Assembly (NCBI RefSeq): GCF_002090115.1
Contig: NZ_BBRK01000004.1
Coordinates: 1,426,001 to 1,490,000 of the forward strand
Direction of reading: 5' to 3'
Origin: Demequina sp. NBRC 110054
GTDB lineage: Bacteria > Actinomycetota > Actinomycetes > Actinomycetales > Demequinaceae
Length of the DNA stretch: 64,000 nt
Every line of letters starts with the position of its first letter. Position 1 is the stretch's first letter. Shown piece after piece: positions 18,096 to 26,474 of this stretch. The position numbers and the translations under genes are program-made. The notes under the pieces were generated by a model. The model was not told the DNA's origin. It searched no databases and worked only from the letters and a program-made list of their open reading frames with translations.

Positions 18096-18959
18096 ATGTC
18101 GATCACGATGCCGTTCCTCAAGGCGGCCCAAGCAGATTCCCCGGCCCCCGCGGCCACGGACGTCGCGCTCGACCTGCGCGGCGTGGGCAAGACCTACGAC
18201 ACCCCCGGACGCCCCGAGGTCGAGGCGATTCGCAACCTCGACTTCCAGGTCGGTCGCGGCGAGCTCGTGTGCGTTGTCGGCCCGTCCGGCGCGGGCAAGA
18301 CCACGCTGCTGCGGTCGATCGCTGGCCTGCTCGACGTCACCAAGGGCGAGGTGGTGCTCGACGGCACCGCCGTGACCGGCCCTCCCGAGGGCATGGCGGT
18401 CGTGTTCCAGGAGTACGGCCGCAGCCTCTTCCCCTGGATGACCGTGCGCCAGAACATCGAGCTGCCGCTCAAGGAGAAGGGCATCCCCAAGGCCGAGCGC
18501 CGAGAGAAGGTCGACAAGGCGCTCGAGGAGGTGAGCCTCATCGAGGCGGCGGAGCAGCACCCGTGGCAGCTCTCGGGCGGCATGCAGCAGCGCGTCGCGA
18601 TCGCCCGCGCGGTGGCCTACGAGCCGACCGTCCTGCTCATGGACGAGCCGTTCGCCGCGGTCGACGCGCAGACCCGCGCCGAGCTCGAGGACCTGGTCCG
18701 CTCGCTGTGGAAGCGCCTCGGCGTCACCGTGCTGTTCGTGACCCACGACATCGACGAGGCCGTGTACCTCGGCGAGCGCGTCATCGTCCTGTCGAACCGC
18801 CCGACCGTGCTCATGGAGGACGTCAACGTGGACCTGCCGCCCGAGCGGGACCAGCTCACGACGCGCTCCGACCCGCGCTTCGGCGAGCTGCGCGGTCACG
18901 TCTACTCGCTCATCCAGAAGGCCAAGGCCGGGCACCGTCCCGAGGGGCAGGAGATCTGA
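18096..18959 (+). CDS. ABC transporter ATP-binding protein (NitT/TauT type)
   Basis: A 287-residue cytoplasmic ATPase that powers the importer. Walker A GPSGAGKTTLL near residue 65, Q-loop FQEYGRSLFPWMT near 107, signature LSGGMQQRVAIARA near 155, Walker B TVLLMDEPFAAVD near 180 and the switch His in FVTHDIDEAV near 210 are all intact. It sits between the permeases and the first catabolic enzyme with gaps of 3 and 1 nt, so uptake and breakdown are cotranscribed. Confidence 0.94.
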   Translation: MSITMPFLKAAQADSPAPAATDVALDLRGVGKTYDTPGRPEVEAIRNLDFQVGRGELVCVVGPSGAGKTTLLRSIAGLLDVTKGEVVLDGTAVTGPPEGMAVVFQEYGRSLFPWMTVRQNIELPLKEKGIPKAERREKVDKALEEVSLIEAAEQHPWQLSGGMQQRVAIARAVAYEPTVLLMDEPFAAVDAQTRAELEDLVRSLWKRLGVTVLFVTHDIDEAVYLGERVIVLSNRPTVLMEDVNVDLPPERDQLTTRSDPRFGELRGHVYSLIQKAKAGHRPEGQEI

Positions 18960-18960
18960 C

Positions 18961-19653
18961 GTGGAGACCGTGATCCTCACCGACCCGCCGCGCCCCGCGC
19001 GCGAGACCGTCGAGGCCTTCTCGAGCATCGGCGTCGCGACCGTAGGGGAGGCGATGGGCCGCACCGGTGACCTGGGCTCGGACCTGCGTCCGATCCAGCA
19101 GGGCACGCGCATCGCCGGCACCGCCGTGACCGTGCTCAGCTGGCCCGGCGACAACCTCATGATCCACGCCGCGATCGAGCAGTGCGGGCCCGGCGACATC
19201 CTGGTCGTCACGACCCGCTCGCCCTCCCAGCAGGGCATGTTCGGAGAGCTCTTCGCGACCGGGCTGCACCAGCGCGGAGTGGCCGGCGCGATCATCGATG
19301 CCGGAGTGCGCGACACCCAGGAGCTGCGGGACCTCGGCTTCCCCGTGTGGGCGCGGCACATCAACGTGATGGGCACGGTGAAGAACACCCCTGGCGCGGT
19401 CAACGTACCGATCATGATCAACGGCCAGGTGATCGACGCGGGCGACATCCTGGTGTGCGACGACGACGGCGTCGCCGTGGTCCCGCGCATCGACGCGGAC
19501 GATGTGCTGGCGAAGTCGATCGCGCGCGAGGACAAGGAGGCGGCCACCAGGGCGGCCTTCCTCGAGGGTGAGCTCGGTCTGGACCGCTACGGGATGCGCC
19601 CGGTGCTCGAGAGCCTGGGCGTCACGTACCGACGCCACCCCGAGGCGGGCTGA
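18961..19653 (+). CDS. 4-carboxy-4-hydroxy-2-oxoadipate (CHA) aldolase, RraA fold
   Basis: A 230-residue protein of the HMG/CHA aldolase group, which splits CHA into pyruvate and oxaloacetate as the last step of the protocatechuate-4,5 and gallate pathways. The active-site signature is complete: GELFATGLHQRGVAGAIIDA, then GVRD with the substrate Arg and metal-binding Asp, and a downstream DILVCDDDGVAVVPR. RraA regulators share the fold but lack this context. The GTG start is 1 nt after the ATPase stop. Function is well supported by the adjacent GalD- and LigJ-like genes. Confidence 0.88.
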   Translation: METVILTDPPRPARETVEAFSSIGVATVGEAMGRTGDLGSDLRPIQQGTRIAGTAVTVLSWPGDNLMIHAAIEQCGPGDILVVTTRSPSQQGMFGELFATGLHQRGVAGAIIDAGVRDTQELRDLGFPVWARHINVMGTVKNTPGAVNVPIMINGQVIDAGDILVCDDDGVAVVPRIDADDVLAKSIAREDKEAATRAAFLEGELGLDRYGMRPVLESLGVTYRRHPEAG

Positions 19654-19656
19654 TCC

Positions 19657-20739
19657 ATGGCCGGCATCCCGTGCGCGCTGATGCGAGGAGGCACGTCGAA
19701 GGGCGCGCTGCTCCTCGCCTCGGACCTGCCCGAGGACGAGGCCGCGCGGGATGACCTGCTGCTGCGCATCATGGGCAGCCCCGATCCGCGCGAGATCGAC
19801 GGCCTCGGCGGCGCGCACCCGCTCACGTCGAAGGTGGGCGTGGTGAGCCCCTCGTCGCGCCCCGACGCCGACATCGACTACCTGTTCCTCCAGGTCGTGC
19901 CCGACAAGCCGGTCGTCTCCACCTCGCAGACCTGCGGCAACATCCTCGCGGCGACCGCGCCGTTCGCGCTCGAGCGCGGCCTCGTGCCGACGCGCGACGG
20001 GACCACCTCGGTGCGCGTGCACCTGGTCAACACCGGCGCGATCGCGACCCTGACCATCCAGACCCCCGGAGGCGAGGTGACGTACGACGGCGACGCCGAG
20101 ATCTCCGGCGTCCCCGGCACCGCCGCGCCCGTCGAGGTCGAATCGGAGCCGCCGGCGGGCGCGCTCCTGCCCACCGGCAACGTGATCGACATGCTCGCGG
20201 GCGTCGAGGCGACGCTCGTCAACGCCGGCATGGCCTCGGTGATCGTGAGGGCCTCGGACCTGGGCGTCGTCGGGGACGAGGCGCCGAAGGACCTCGAGGC
20301 GGACGATGCGGTGGTCGCCAAGGTCGCCGAGATCCGCGCGGCCGCGTTCCCCGTCATGGGGATCAAGGGCACCCCGGAGACGACGACCACTCCCAAGATC
20401 GTGCTCGTGTCGGCGCCCGCCGAGGGCGGCGCGGTCCGCACCCGCAGCTTCATCCCGTACCGCGTGCACGAGGCGATCGGCGTCCTGGGCGCCGCCTCCG
20501 TCGCGGCCGCTGTCCGGCTGCCCGGCTCCGTCGCGCACTCCCTCGCGGCGCAGCCGGGCGTCGGCGACGTCGTGCGGGTCGAGCACCCGACCGGCTTCTT
20601 CGACCTCTACGTGGACCTCGCGGAAGGCGACGACTCGAGCATCGGCCCGGTCCGCGTCGTCCGCACCGCTCGCATGATCATGGATGGCTTCGTCCATCCG
20701 CGGCCGGGCCGTCCCCGACACCAGGAGCCCTCCTCATGA
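19657..20739 (+). CDS. 4-oxalomesaconate tautomerase (GalD/PrpF family)
   Basis: A 360-residue protein of the PrpF/diaminopimelate-epimerase-like fold. The N-terminus CALMRGGTSKGALLLASDLP and the following block IDGLGGAHPLTSKVGVVSPS match GalD, which converts the keto to the enol form of 4-oxalomesaconate. The catalytic-type cysteine is in STSQTCGNILAA near residue 92. In Pseudomonas galD sits in the gallate cluster with the ring-cleavage enzyme, which is missing here. It starts 3 nt after the aldolase stop and overlaps the next gene by ATGA. Confidence 0.87.
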   Translation: MAGIPCALMRGGTSKGALLLASDLPEDEAARDDLLLRIMGSPDPREIDGLGGAHPLTSKVGVVSPSSRPDADIDYLFLQVVPDKPVVSTSQTCGNILAATAPFALERGLVPTRDGTTSVRVHLVNTGAIATLTIQTPGGEVTYDGDAEISGVPGTAAPVEVESEPPAGALLPTGNVIDMLAGVEATLVNAGMASVIVRASDLGVVGDEAPKDLEADDAVVAKVAEIRAAAFPVMGIKGTPETTTTPKIVLVSAPAEGGAVRTRSFIPYRVHEAIGVLGAASVAAAVRLPGSVAHSLAAQPGVGDVVRVEHPTGFFDLYVDLAEGDDSSIGPVRVVRTARMIMDGFVHPRPGRPRHQEPSS

Positions 20740-21689
20740 CCGCGCAGGGACGCATCGCGCTTATCGGCCTGGGCGAGGTCGGCCGCGTGTTCGTCGAGGA
20801 CCTGCGCGCGGTCGGCCGCGGCGACATCGCCGCGTGGGACACGGCCTTCGCCGACCCGGACAGCAAGGCCTCCGTGAACGCCCGCGAGCTCGGGGTGACC
20901 CCCGCATCGTCCATGGACGATGCCGTGGCCGGGGCCGCGCTCGTCGTGAGCGCCGTGACCGCGTCGAACTCCGTGGCCGCCGCCGAGGCGGCGGCGCCCG
21001 CGATGGAGCCGGGGGCCTTCCTCTTCGACCTCAACTCCTCGTCGCCCGGGCACAAGCAGGCGGCGCGCGACGCGGTCGAGTCGCACGGCGGCCGCTACGT
21101 CGAGGCCGCGCTCATGTCGCCGATCGGGCCCAAGCGGCTCGCGTCGCCGTTCCTGCTCGGGGGTGCGCACGCGAGCGCGTTCCTCGGCATCGCCGACGGC
21201 TACGGCATCACGGGTGTGACCGCGCTCGGCGGCGAGGTCGGCGTCGCCGCCGCGACCAAGCTGTGCCGGTCCGTGATCGTGAAGGGGCTCGAGGCGCTGC
21301 TCACCGAGTCGCTCCTGGCCGCGCGCACGTTCGGGGTCGAGCGCGACGTGCTCGACTCGCTGCCGAACATCCTGCCGCCCGCCGACTGGGAGAAGGTCGC
21401 GGGCTACTTCATGTCGCGCGCCGTCCAGCACGGCACGCGTCGGGCGGAGGAGATGGAGGAGGCCGCCGCGACCGTCGCGGAGGCCGGGGTCGAGCCGTAC
21501 ATGGCGCGCGCCACGGTCGAGCGCCAGCGCTGGTCGGCCCAGTTCTGCGACGTCCTTCCTCAGGAGACCACGATGGGCCTCGTCGACGCCCTGCTCGCCG
21601 CATCCGGCATCCATCTGACGACAGGCGAGGACGCCACCGCTATCGACGCCACCGCCGCACCCGACACCATCCAGGAGGCACCGCGATGA
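20736..21689 (+). CDS. NAD(P)-dependent dehydrogenase with DUF1932 domain
   Basis: A 317-residue protein built like 6-phosphogluconate and 3-hydroxyisobutyrate dehydrogenases: N-terminal Rossmann motif IGLGEVGRVFVEDL, then FDLNSSSPGHKQAARD and a C-terminal helical DUF1932 domain that starts near residue 190. The catalytic Lys of the family is present in AAATKLCRSVIVKG near 172. Its substrate is unknown. In this operon it could reduce or oxidise a hydroxy-acid intermediate or prepare an imported compound. Start and stop both overlap neighbours by ATGA, so it is an integral member. Two 9-mer motifs (20904, 20915) lie 2 nt apart inside it. Confidence 0.8.
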   Translation: MTAQGRIALIGLGEVGRVFVEDLRAVGRGDIAAWDTAFADPDSKASVNARELGVTPASSMDDAVAGAALVVSAVTASNSVAAAEAAAPAMEPGAFLFDLNSSSPGHKQAARDAVESHGGRYVEAALMSPIGPKRLASPFLLGGAHASAFLGIADGYGITGVTALGGEVGVAAATKLCRSVIVKGLEALLTESLLAARTFGVERDVLDSLPNILPPADWEKVAGYFMSRAVQHGTRRAEEMEEAAATVAEAGVEPYMARATVERQRWSAQFCDVLPQETTMGLVDALLAASGIHLTTGEDATAIDATAAPDTIQEAPR

Positions 21690-22702
21690 TCATCGACATC
21701 CACGGTCACTACACGACCGCACCCGCCCCGCACACCGAGTGGCGCGAGTCGCAGCTCGAGGCGTGGGCCGCGGGAACCGCCGCGCCGGTGTATCCGCGCA
21801 TCTCGGACGACGACATCCGCGAGACGCTCGAGAAGAACCAGCTGCGGCTGATCGCCGAGCGTGGCGCCGACATGACGATCTTCTCGCCGCGCGCGTCCGC
21901 GATGGCGCACCACCGCGGCGATATCTCCACGTCGGCCGCGTGGGCCGCGGTGTGCAACGACCTCATCGCGCGCGCCGTCGCACTGTACCCGCACACGTTC
22001 GTCGGAGTGGCACAGCTCCCGCAGCAGGCGGGGGTGGGCGTCGACGAGGCGATCCGTGAGCTCGACCGCGTGGTCGGGATGGGATTCGTGGGCGTCAACG
22101 TCAATCCCGACCCCTCCGGAGGCCACTGGACCTCCCCGCCGCTCACCGACAAGTACTGGTACCCGCTGTGGGAGCGCATGGTCGAGCATGACGTGCCGGG
22201 CATGGTCCACGTCTCGGCGAGCGCGAACCCGGCGTTCCACGCGACCGGCGCGCACTACATGAACGCCGACACGACGGCCTTCATGCAGCTGCTCCAGGGC
22301 GACCTGTTCGCCGACTTCCCCTCGCTCCGGCTCGTCATCCCGCACGGTGGGGGAGCGGTGCCGTACCACTGGGGCCGATACCGCGGGCTGTCGGACATGC
22401 TCGGCAAGCCGGGCCACGCCGAGCGGCTCATGGAGAACGTCTTCCTGGACACGTGCGTCTACCACCAGCCCGGCATCGACCTGCTCATGGACGTCATGCC
22501 GAAGGAGAGCATCCTGTTCGGCTCGGAGATGGTCGGGGCCGTGCGCGGCATCGACCCGACCACGGGGCACTACTTCGACGACACCCTGCGCTACGTCATG
22601 GCGGCGGACCTCACCGACGACGAGCGGGCGGGCATCCTGTCCGGCAACGCGCTGCGGGTGTACCCGCGGCTCGCGAACCGGCTCGCCGCGCGTGCCGCCT
22701 GA
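21686..22702 (+). CDS. 4-oxalomesaconate hydratase (LigJ-like amidohydrolase)
   Basis: A 338-residue zinc protein of the amidohydrolase superfamily. It begins MIIDIHGHYTTAP, the characteristic LigJ start with the two metal His residues at 6 and 8. Further ligands are in GMVHVSASAN near residue 178 and LFGSEMVGA near 280. LigJ adds water to the product of the tautomerase to give CHA, so tautomerase, hydratase and aldolase form three consecutive steps. It is the last gene of the operon; no dioxygenase or lactonase follows. Confidence 0.88.
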   Translation: MIIDIHGHYTTAPAPHTEWRESQLEAWAAGTAAPVYPRISDDDIRETLEKNQLRLIAERGADMTIFSPRASAMAHHRGDISTSAAWAAVCNDLIARAVALYPHTFVGVAQLPQQAGVGVDEAIRELDRVVGMGFVGVNVNPDPSGGHWTSPPLTDKYWYPLWERMVEHDVPGMVHVSASANPAFHATGAHYMNADTTAFMQLLQGDLFADFPSLRLVIPHGGGAVPYHWGRYRGLSDMLGKPGHAERLMENVFLDTCVYHQPGIDLLMDVMPKESILFGSEMVGAVRGIDPTTGHYFDDTLRYVMAADLTDDERAGILSGNALRVYPRLANRLAARAA

Positions 22703-22758
22703 GTCCTTCTTGCCGACTACCAGCCCTCGGGCACCCGGTGACAGTTGCCGATCTTCGC

Positions 22759-22764
22759 TACGGT
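22759..22764 (+). promoter_or_regulatory. -10 hexamer of the aldo/keto reductase gene
   Basis: TACGGT ends 6 nt before the ATG at 22771, with no Shine-Dalgarno; consistent with a leaderless mRNA separate from the upstream operon. Confidence 0.45.
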
Positions 22765-22770
22765 GGCCCC

Positions 22771-23757
22771 ATGAGGATTGCGAAGGCGCAACGGATCGGC
22801 AGGAGCGTGTCGAGCATCGGCCTGGGCTGCTGGCAGCTCGGCGGGGACTGGGGCGACACGGACGAGCAGCGCTCGCAGGACATCCTGCACGCCGCGGCGG
22901 ACGCGGGGACGACGTTCTTCGACACCGCGGACGTGTACGGCGACGGCCGCTCGGAGAAGTCGATCGGCCAGTTCCTCAAGGACCGGGACGACTCGGACGG
23001 CTTCTTCGTCGCGACCAAGATGGGGCGCCGCCTGCCCGAGCAGGTCGCCGAGGGGTACACGCTCGACAACTACCGACGCTGGACCGACCGTTCGCGCGAG
23101 AACCTCGACGTCGACACCCTCGACCTGGTGCAGCTGCACTGCCCCCCGTCCGAGGTGCTGCGCGACCCGCAGACCTACGACGACCTGCGCGTGCTCAAGG
23201 ACGAGGGTCGGATCCGCGACTTCGGGATCTCGGTCGAGATCTGCGACGATGCGCTGCACGCGATCGGCGAGGACGACCTCGCGTCCGTGCAGATCATCTT
23301 CAACGTCTTCCGTCGCAAGCCCGCCGAGCGGTTCCTGCGCGCCGCCACCGACAGAGGCGTCGCGGTGATCTCGCGCGTGCCGCTGGCCTCGGGACTGCTG
23401 TCCGGCAAGTACGACGCGACCACGACCTTCGCGGCGAACGATCACCGCAACTACAACCGCGACGGCTCGGCCTTCGACGTGGGCGAGACCTTCGCGGGCG
23501 TGCCCTTCGAGATCGGCGTGAAGGCAGCCCAGGACGTGGCAGAGCTGACGCCCTCCGGCTGGACCACGGCGCAGATGGCGCTCAGGTGGGTCGAGCAGAT
23601 GGGGTCCACGACCGTGATCCCGGGCGCGCGCACCCCGGAGCAGGCGCGCCTCAACGCCGCGGTCGGCGAGCTGCCGACCATCCCCGAGGAGACGATGGCG
23701 GCGCTCGCCAAGATCTACAACGACCAGATCCGGGAGCACGTCCACACCCGCTGGTAG
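22771..23757 (+). CDS. Aldo/keto reductase
   Basis: A 328-residue NADPH-dependent TIM-barrel oxidoreductase. The catalytic tetrad is complete: Asp and Tyr in FFDTADVYGDGRSE near residue 50, Lys in FFVATKMG near 82, and His in LVQLHCPPSE near 118. The C-terminal cofactor site includes TTVIPGARTPEQARLNA. Closest in pattern to the AKR families with broad aldehyde and ketone use; the substrate is not evident. It starts 68 nt after the hydratase stop with its own -10, so it is probably not part of that operon. Confidence 0.88.
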   Translation: MRIAKAQRIGRSVSSIGLGCWQLGGDWGDTDEQRSQDILHAAADAGTTFFDTADVYGDGRSEKSIGQFLKDRDDSDGFFVATKMGRRLPEQVAEGYTLDNYRRWTDRSRENLDVDTLDLVQLHCPPSEVLRDPQTYDDLRVLKDEGRIRDFGISVEICDDALHAIGEDDLASVQIIFNVFRRKPAERFLRAATDRGVAVISRVPLASGLLSGKYDATTTFAANDHRNYNRDGSAFDVGETFAGVPFEIGVKAAQDVAELTPSGWTTAQMALRWVEQMGSTTVIPGARTPEQARLNAAVGELPTIPEETMAALAKIYNDQIREHVHTRW

Positions 23758-23839
23758 GCCCCCGGCCGCCGCGCGGCCGTGCGCCGCGTCGCCTTCCGCG
23801 TCGCTGCTCGCCTCGCCGCTTGCGCAGTGAGGTGACGCG

Positions 23840-24571
23840 ATGGCCCTGATCATCGCCGCGGTCCTCGCGGGCTCCCTGCTGCATCGCGTCTCCGGCATCG
23901 GCTTCGCGATCGTCGTGGCGCCCTTCGTCGTCCTCGCGCTCGGACCCGGCCCCGGCATCGTCCTGGTGCAGCTCTTCGGCGTGATCGTGTGCTTCCTGGT
24001 GCTGCTCGCGACGTGGCGGGACATCGACTGGCGCGCCTACGCGGTGCTCGTGCCGCCGAGCCTCGCGGGCATCGCGCTCGGCGTGTTCGCGGCGCAGCGG
24101 CTGCCGCTCGCCGAGGCGCAGATCGTCGCCGCGCTGATCCTCATCGCGTCGCTCATCGCGATCATGTCCGTGCGCGGCGGTCATCTGCCTCGGAACGTGC
24201 CGATGATGGCCGGCGGCGGCCTCGTGGCCGGGCTCATGACCACGCTCGCGGGCGCGGGCGGGGTCGCGCTGATCGTGCTCGCGCGCGCGACGCGGTGGGA
24301 GCACGCGTCCTTCGCCGCCACCCTGCAGCCCTACCTCATCACCATCTCGTCGACCACCGTCGTCGCGCGGCTCATGGCGGACCCTGCGGACTGGCCCTCG
24401 CTGTCTGTCGCGGGCTGGGCCGCGCTCGTCGTCGCGATGGCGGTCGGGCTGCTCGTCGGCAATGTGATCGCGCGGCGGCTCAGCCGGACGGTCGCGAGCC
24501 GCGTGACGCTCGCGGTCGGCTGGGTGGGCGCGCTCGCGACCCTCGTGGACGGGATCCTCAAGCTCGGGTGA
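23840..24571 (+). CDS. TauE/SafE family membrane protein
   Basis: A 243-residue integral membrane protein of the TauE/SafE (DUF81) family, about eight hydrophobic helices. Two similar halves are visible: HRVSGIGFAIVVAPFVVL near residue 14 and LMTTLAGAGGVALIVLAR near 130. Relatives export sulfite or organosulfonates or transport other small anions. Given the importer-catabolic operon upstream it might handle an organic acid, but nothing in the sequence fixes the substrate. GAGGTGACG precedes the ATG. Confidence 0.85.
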   Translation: MALIIAAVLAGSLLHRVSGIGFAIVVAPFVVLALGPGPGIVLVQLFGVIVCFLVLLATWRDIDWRAYAVLVPPSLAGIALGVFAAQRLPLAEAQIVAALILIASLIAIMSVRGGHLPRNVPMMAGGGLVAGLMTTLAGAGGVALIVLARATRWEHASFAATLQPYLITISSTTVVARLMADPADWPSLSVAGWAALVVAMAVGLLVGNVIARRLSRTVASRVTLAVGWVGALATLVDGILKLG

Positions 24572-24620
24572 GGGGCTAGTCGAAGCCTCTGGGCGTATTC
24601 GGTACCCTTGTCTATGCCCC

Positions 24621-24696
24621 GCGCCTGTAGCTCAGGGGATAGAGCACCGCTCTCCTAAAGCGGGTGTCGACAGTTCGAATCTGTCCAGGCGCACCA
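24621..24696 (+). tRNA. tRNA-Arg (anticodon CCT)
   Basis: Acceptor arms GCGCCTG (24621-24627) and CAGGCGC (24686-24692) pair fully, the T arm has AGTTCGAATCT, and the anticodon CCT is at 24654-24656 in the loop CTCCTAA. CCA is encoded at 24694-24696. It reads the rare AGG codon. Confidence 0.95.
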
Positions 24697-24702
24697 GCAT
24701 CG

Positions 24703-24738
24703 GCCCGGCAGGTCAGTTCCACTGGCTCGCCGGGCTTT
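24703..24738 (+). terminator. Terminator after tRNA-Arg
   Basis: GCCCGGC (24703-24709) and GCCGGGC (24729-24735) bracket an inner CAGT/ACTG stem and are followed by TTT, a two-part hairpin directly after the tRNA. Confidence 0.65.
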
Positions 24739-24759
24739 CGCATCTCCGCACGGATGCGC

Positions 24760-25404
24760 TCAGCGGTCGAGCACCCTCTCGAGCCCCAGGATCACCACGT
24801 CGAGGCTGAAGTCGAGCTGCTCGCGAGGCTCCCAGCGCTCGCTGAGCGCCTCGGCGAACGTCGGATACCTGTCGGCGGCGCTCGCCACCACTTGGTCGAG
24901 CGCCGAGGCGGTCGTGGACGCCGCGCCCGAGTCGAGCGAGTTGCGCGCCGCGGCGTAGACCAGCTCGGCGAGCATTCCCAACGTGCGTCCCGCATCGTGC
25001 GCCGAGAATCCCGCGCGCGTGAGCGCCGTGAGCAGGTCCTCGGACGGGCCGATCACCCCGGGCAGCGGCGCGCGGGTCACGGCCAGCGCGGCGGGACCCT
25101 CTTGAAGGAGCGCGTCGAGCATGCCGTGGGTCGCGATGCGCACGGCTGCTCGCCAGTCGTCGAGCGGGACGCTGAGATCCGCGAGTCGCGCCGCGAGGCG
25201 CCGCTCGATCGCGAGGGCGAGCAGATCCTCCCTGCTGCCGACGTGATACGCGACGGCGTTGCGCGCGGCGCCGAGCCGGTCGGCGACCGCGGTGAGGGTG
25301 AGGTTCGCGGGGTCCATCTCGGCCGCCACCTCGACGATGCGCTCGCGGCTGAGCCGGGGAGGGCGCCCGATGCGGCGGGGAGCGGGGTCGGCGCTCTGGG
25401 CCAT
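24760..25404 (-). CDS. TetR-family regulator, divergent from the CruF-like gene
   Basis: A 214-residue repressor. The helix-turn-helix lies at about residues 28-55 (LTAVADRLGAARNAVAYHV), followed by the linker helix SREDLLALAIERRL and a divergent ligand-binding domain. The ATG at 25404 has GGAGAGGAG upstream and the DNA-binding domain starts soon after; an ATG at 25452 would overlap the putative -10 (TAGCAT, 25450-25455). A 20-bp operator lies between it and the divergent membrane-protein gene, so it likely controls both. It probably responds to a lipophilic ligand; the inducer is unknown. Confidence 0.88.
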   Translation of the reverse strand: MAQSADPAPRRIGRPPRLSRERIVEVAAEMDPANLTLTAVADRLGAARNAVAYHVGSREDLLALAIERRLAARLADLSVPLDDWRAAVRIATHGMLDALLQEGPAALAVTRAPLPGVIGPSEDLLTALTRAGFSAHDAGRTLGMLAELVYAAARNSLDSGAASTTASALDQVVASAADRYPTFAEALSERWEPREQLDFSLDVVILGLERVLDR

Positions 25405-25459
25405 GCGCGCTCCTCTCCGAAGCCGTCCGACGGGCGACTCGTCTCGAGTCATGCTAACG

Positions 25460-25479
25460 TTTTTGCCGCACGGCAAAAA
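25460..25479. promoter_or_regulatory. TetR operator between divergent genes
   Basis: TTTTTGCCG-CA-CGGCAAAAA, a perfect 9-bp inverted repeat with a 2-bp centre, midway between the two divergent starts. Its position next to both promoters fits mutual repression by the TetR protein. Confidence 0.8.
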
Positions 25480-25504
25480 GTAGGACGCGAGAAGGAGAAT
25501 GTCG

Positions 25505-26458
25505 ATGATCTTCGGGACCCCGGTGAGCTGGTTCCTGTTCGAGGTGCTGTCGGTGGCGGTGTTCCTCGCCGCGGTCATCCACGCGGCCGGCCGCACCAAG
25601 GCCAAGCAGCACATCCTCGTGATGATCGCGTTCGTGATCTACGCGGGTGCCTTCGAGAACATCGGCGTCTGGCAGAACATCTACGACTACTCGACCGACC
25701 GCATCATGATGATCGGCAAGGTGCCGCTCAGCATCCTGCTGATCGAGGCCGTGACCCTGTACTGCGCGCTGTGGCTCGCCGAGCAGCTCCGCCTGCCGTG
25801 GTGGGCGGGCGCTTTCGTCGCGGGCGCGATCGGCTCCCTGCAGGACATGACGGTCGACCCGTCGAACGTGTTCGACATCCACGTGATCGACGGCGTCGCC
25901 TCGGGCCAGTGGAACTGGACGATGCACTACGAGGGCGGATTCTTCGGCATCCCGGTCTTCAACTTCTCCGGCTGGTTCACGATGATGCTGTACTTCGCGC
26001 TCTTCGTCGGCCTGCTCGACAGGTTGGGTGAGCGCAAGGGCAGGTCGTGGCTGATCACGGGCGCGCCGCTGCTCGCGATCGTGCCGTCCCTGCTCGTCCT
26101 CGTGTCGCCCATCAACCTCGTGCTCCTCTTCGGCTGGGACGCGCTCCAGGGCTACGGGCTGCTCGCCGAGAGCGTCATGCTCGCCCTGAACTTCGGCGTC
26201 GCGATCTTCCTGCTGTTCCGCTACGCGAAGTGGGACAAGCCTTTGGACCTCAAGCTCGACGGCGTCCTGCTCGCGCTGCCGGTGATCATGCACCTGTGGG
26301 ACATCGGGCTGGCCTTCGCCGCCGGCATCGAGGAGGGCTACGTGCCCAGCCTCCTGTTCACCGCGATCCACGTCGCGCTGCTCGCGGCGGTCCTTCGCGC
26401 AGGGTTGCGCGCCAACGCGGCGTCCCGTGAGGTCGACGCGGGGGTCCAGGCGGCCTGA
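25505..26458 (+). CDS. CruF-like (DUF422) polytopic membrane protein
   Basis: A 317-residue membrane protein with about eight hydrophobic helices. The middle carries a CruF/DUF422-like pattern: SLQDMTVDPSNVFD, then WNWTMHYEGGFFGIPVFN and SGWF. In cyanobacteria and some actinobacteria CruF hydrates carotenoid ends. The match is to the family pattern only; a different lipid or terpenoid substrate is possible. I prefer the ATG at 25505, 7 nt after AAGGAG, over the ATG at 25499, which is too close to it. It is divergent from a TetR gene with a shared operator. A lycopene cyclase-like gene lies 18 kb away. Confidence 0.65.
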   Translation: MIFGTPVSWFLFEVLSVAVFLAAVIHAAGRTKAKQHILVMIAFVIYAGAFENIGVWQNIYDYSTDRIMMIGKVPLSILLIEAVTLYCALWLAEQLRLPWWAGAFVAGAIGSLQDMTVDPSNVFDIHVIDGVASGQWNWTMHYEGGFFGIPVFNFSGWFTMMLYFALFVGLLDRLGERKGRSWLITGAPLLAIVPSLLVLVSPINLVLLFGWDALQGYGLLAESVMLALNFGVAIFLLFRYAKWDKPLDLKLDGVLLALPVIMHLWDIGLAFAAGIEEGYVPSLLFTAIHVALLAAVLRAGLRANAASREVDAGVQAA

Positions 26459-26474
26459 CCGCTCCGCATGCGCC

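Noticed and set aside
18961..19653. RraA RNase E regulator
   Set aside because: The fold is shared, but the aldolase active-site residues and the flanking GalD and LigJ-like genes favour the CHA aldolase.
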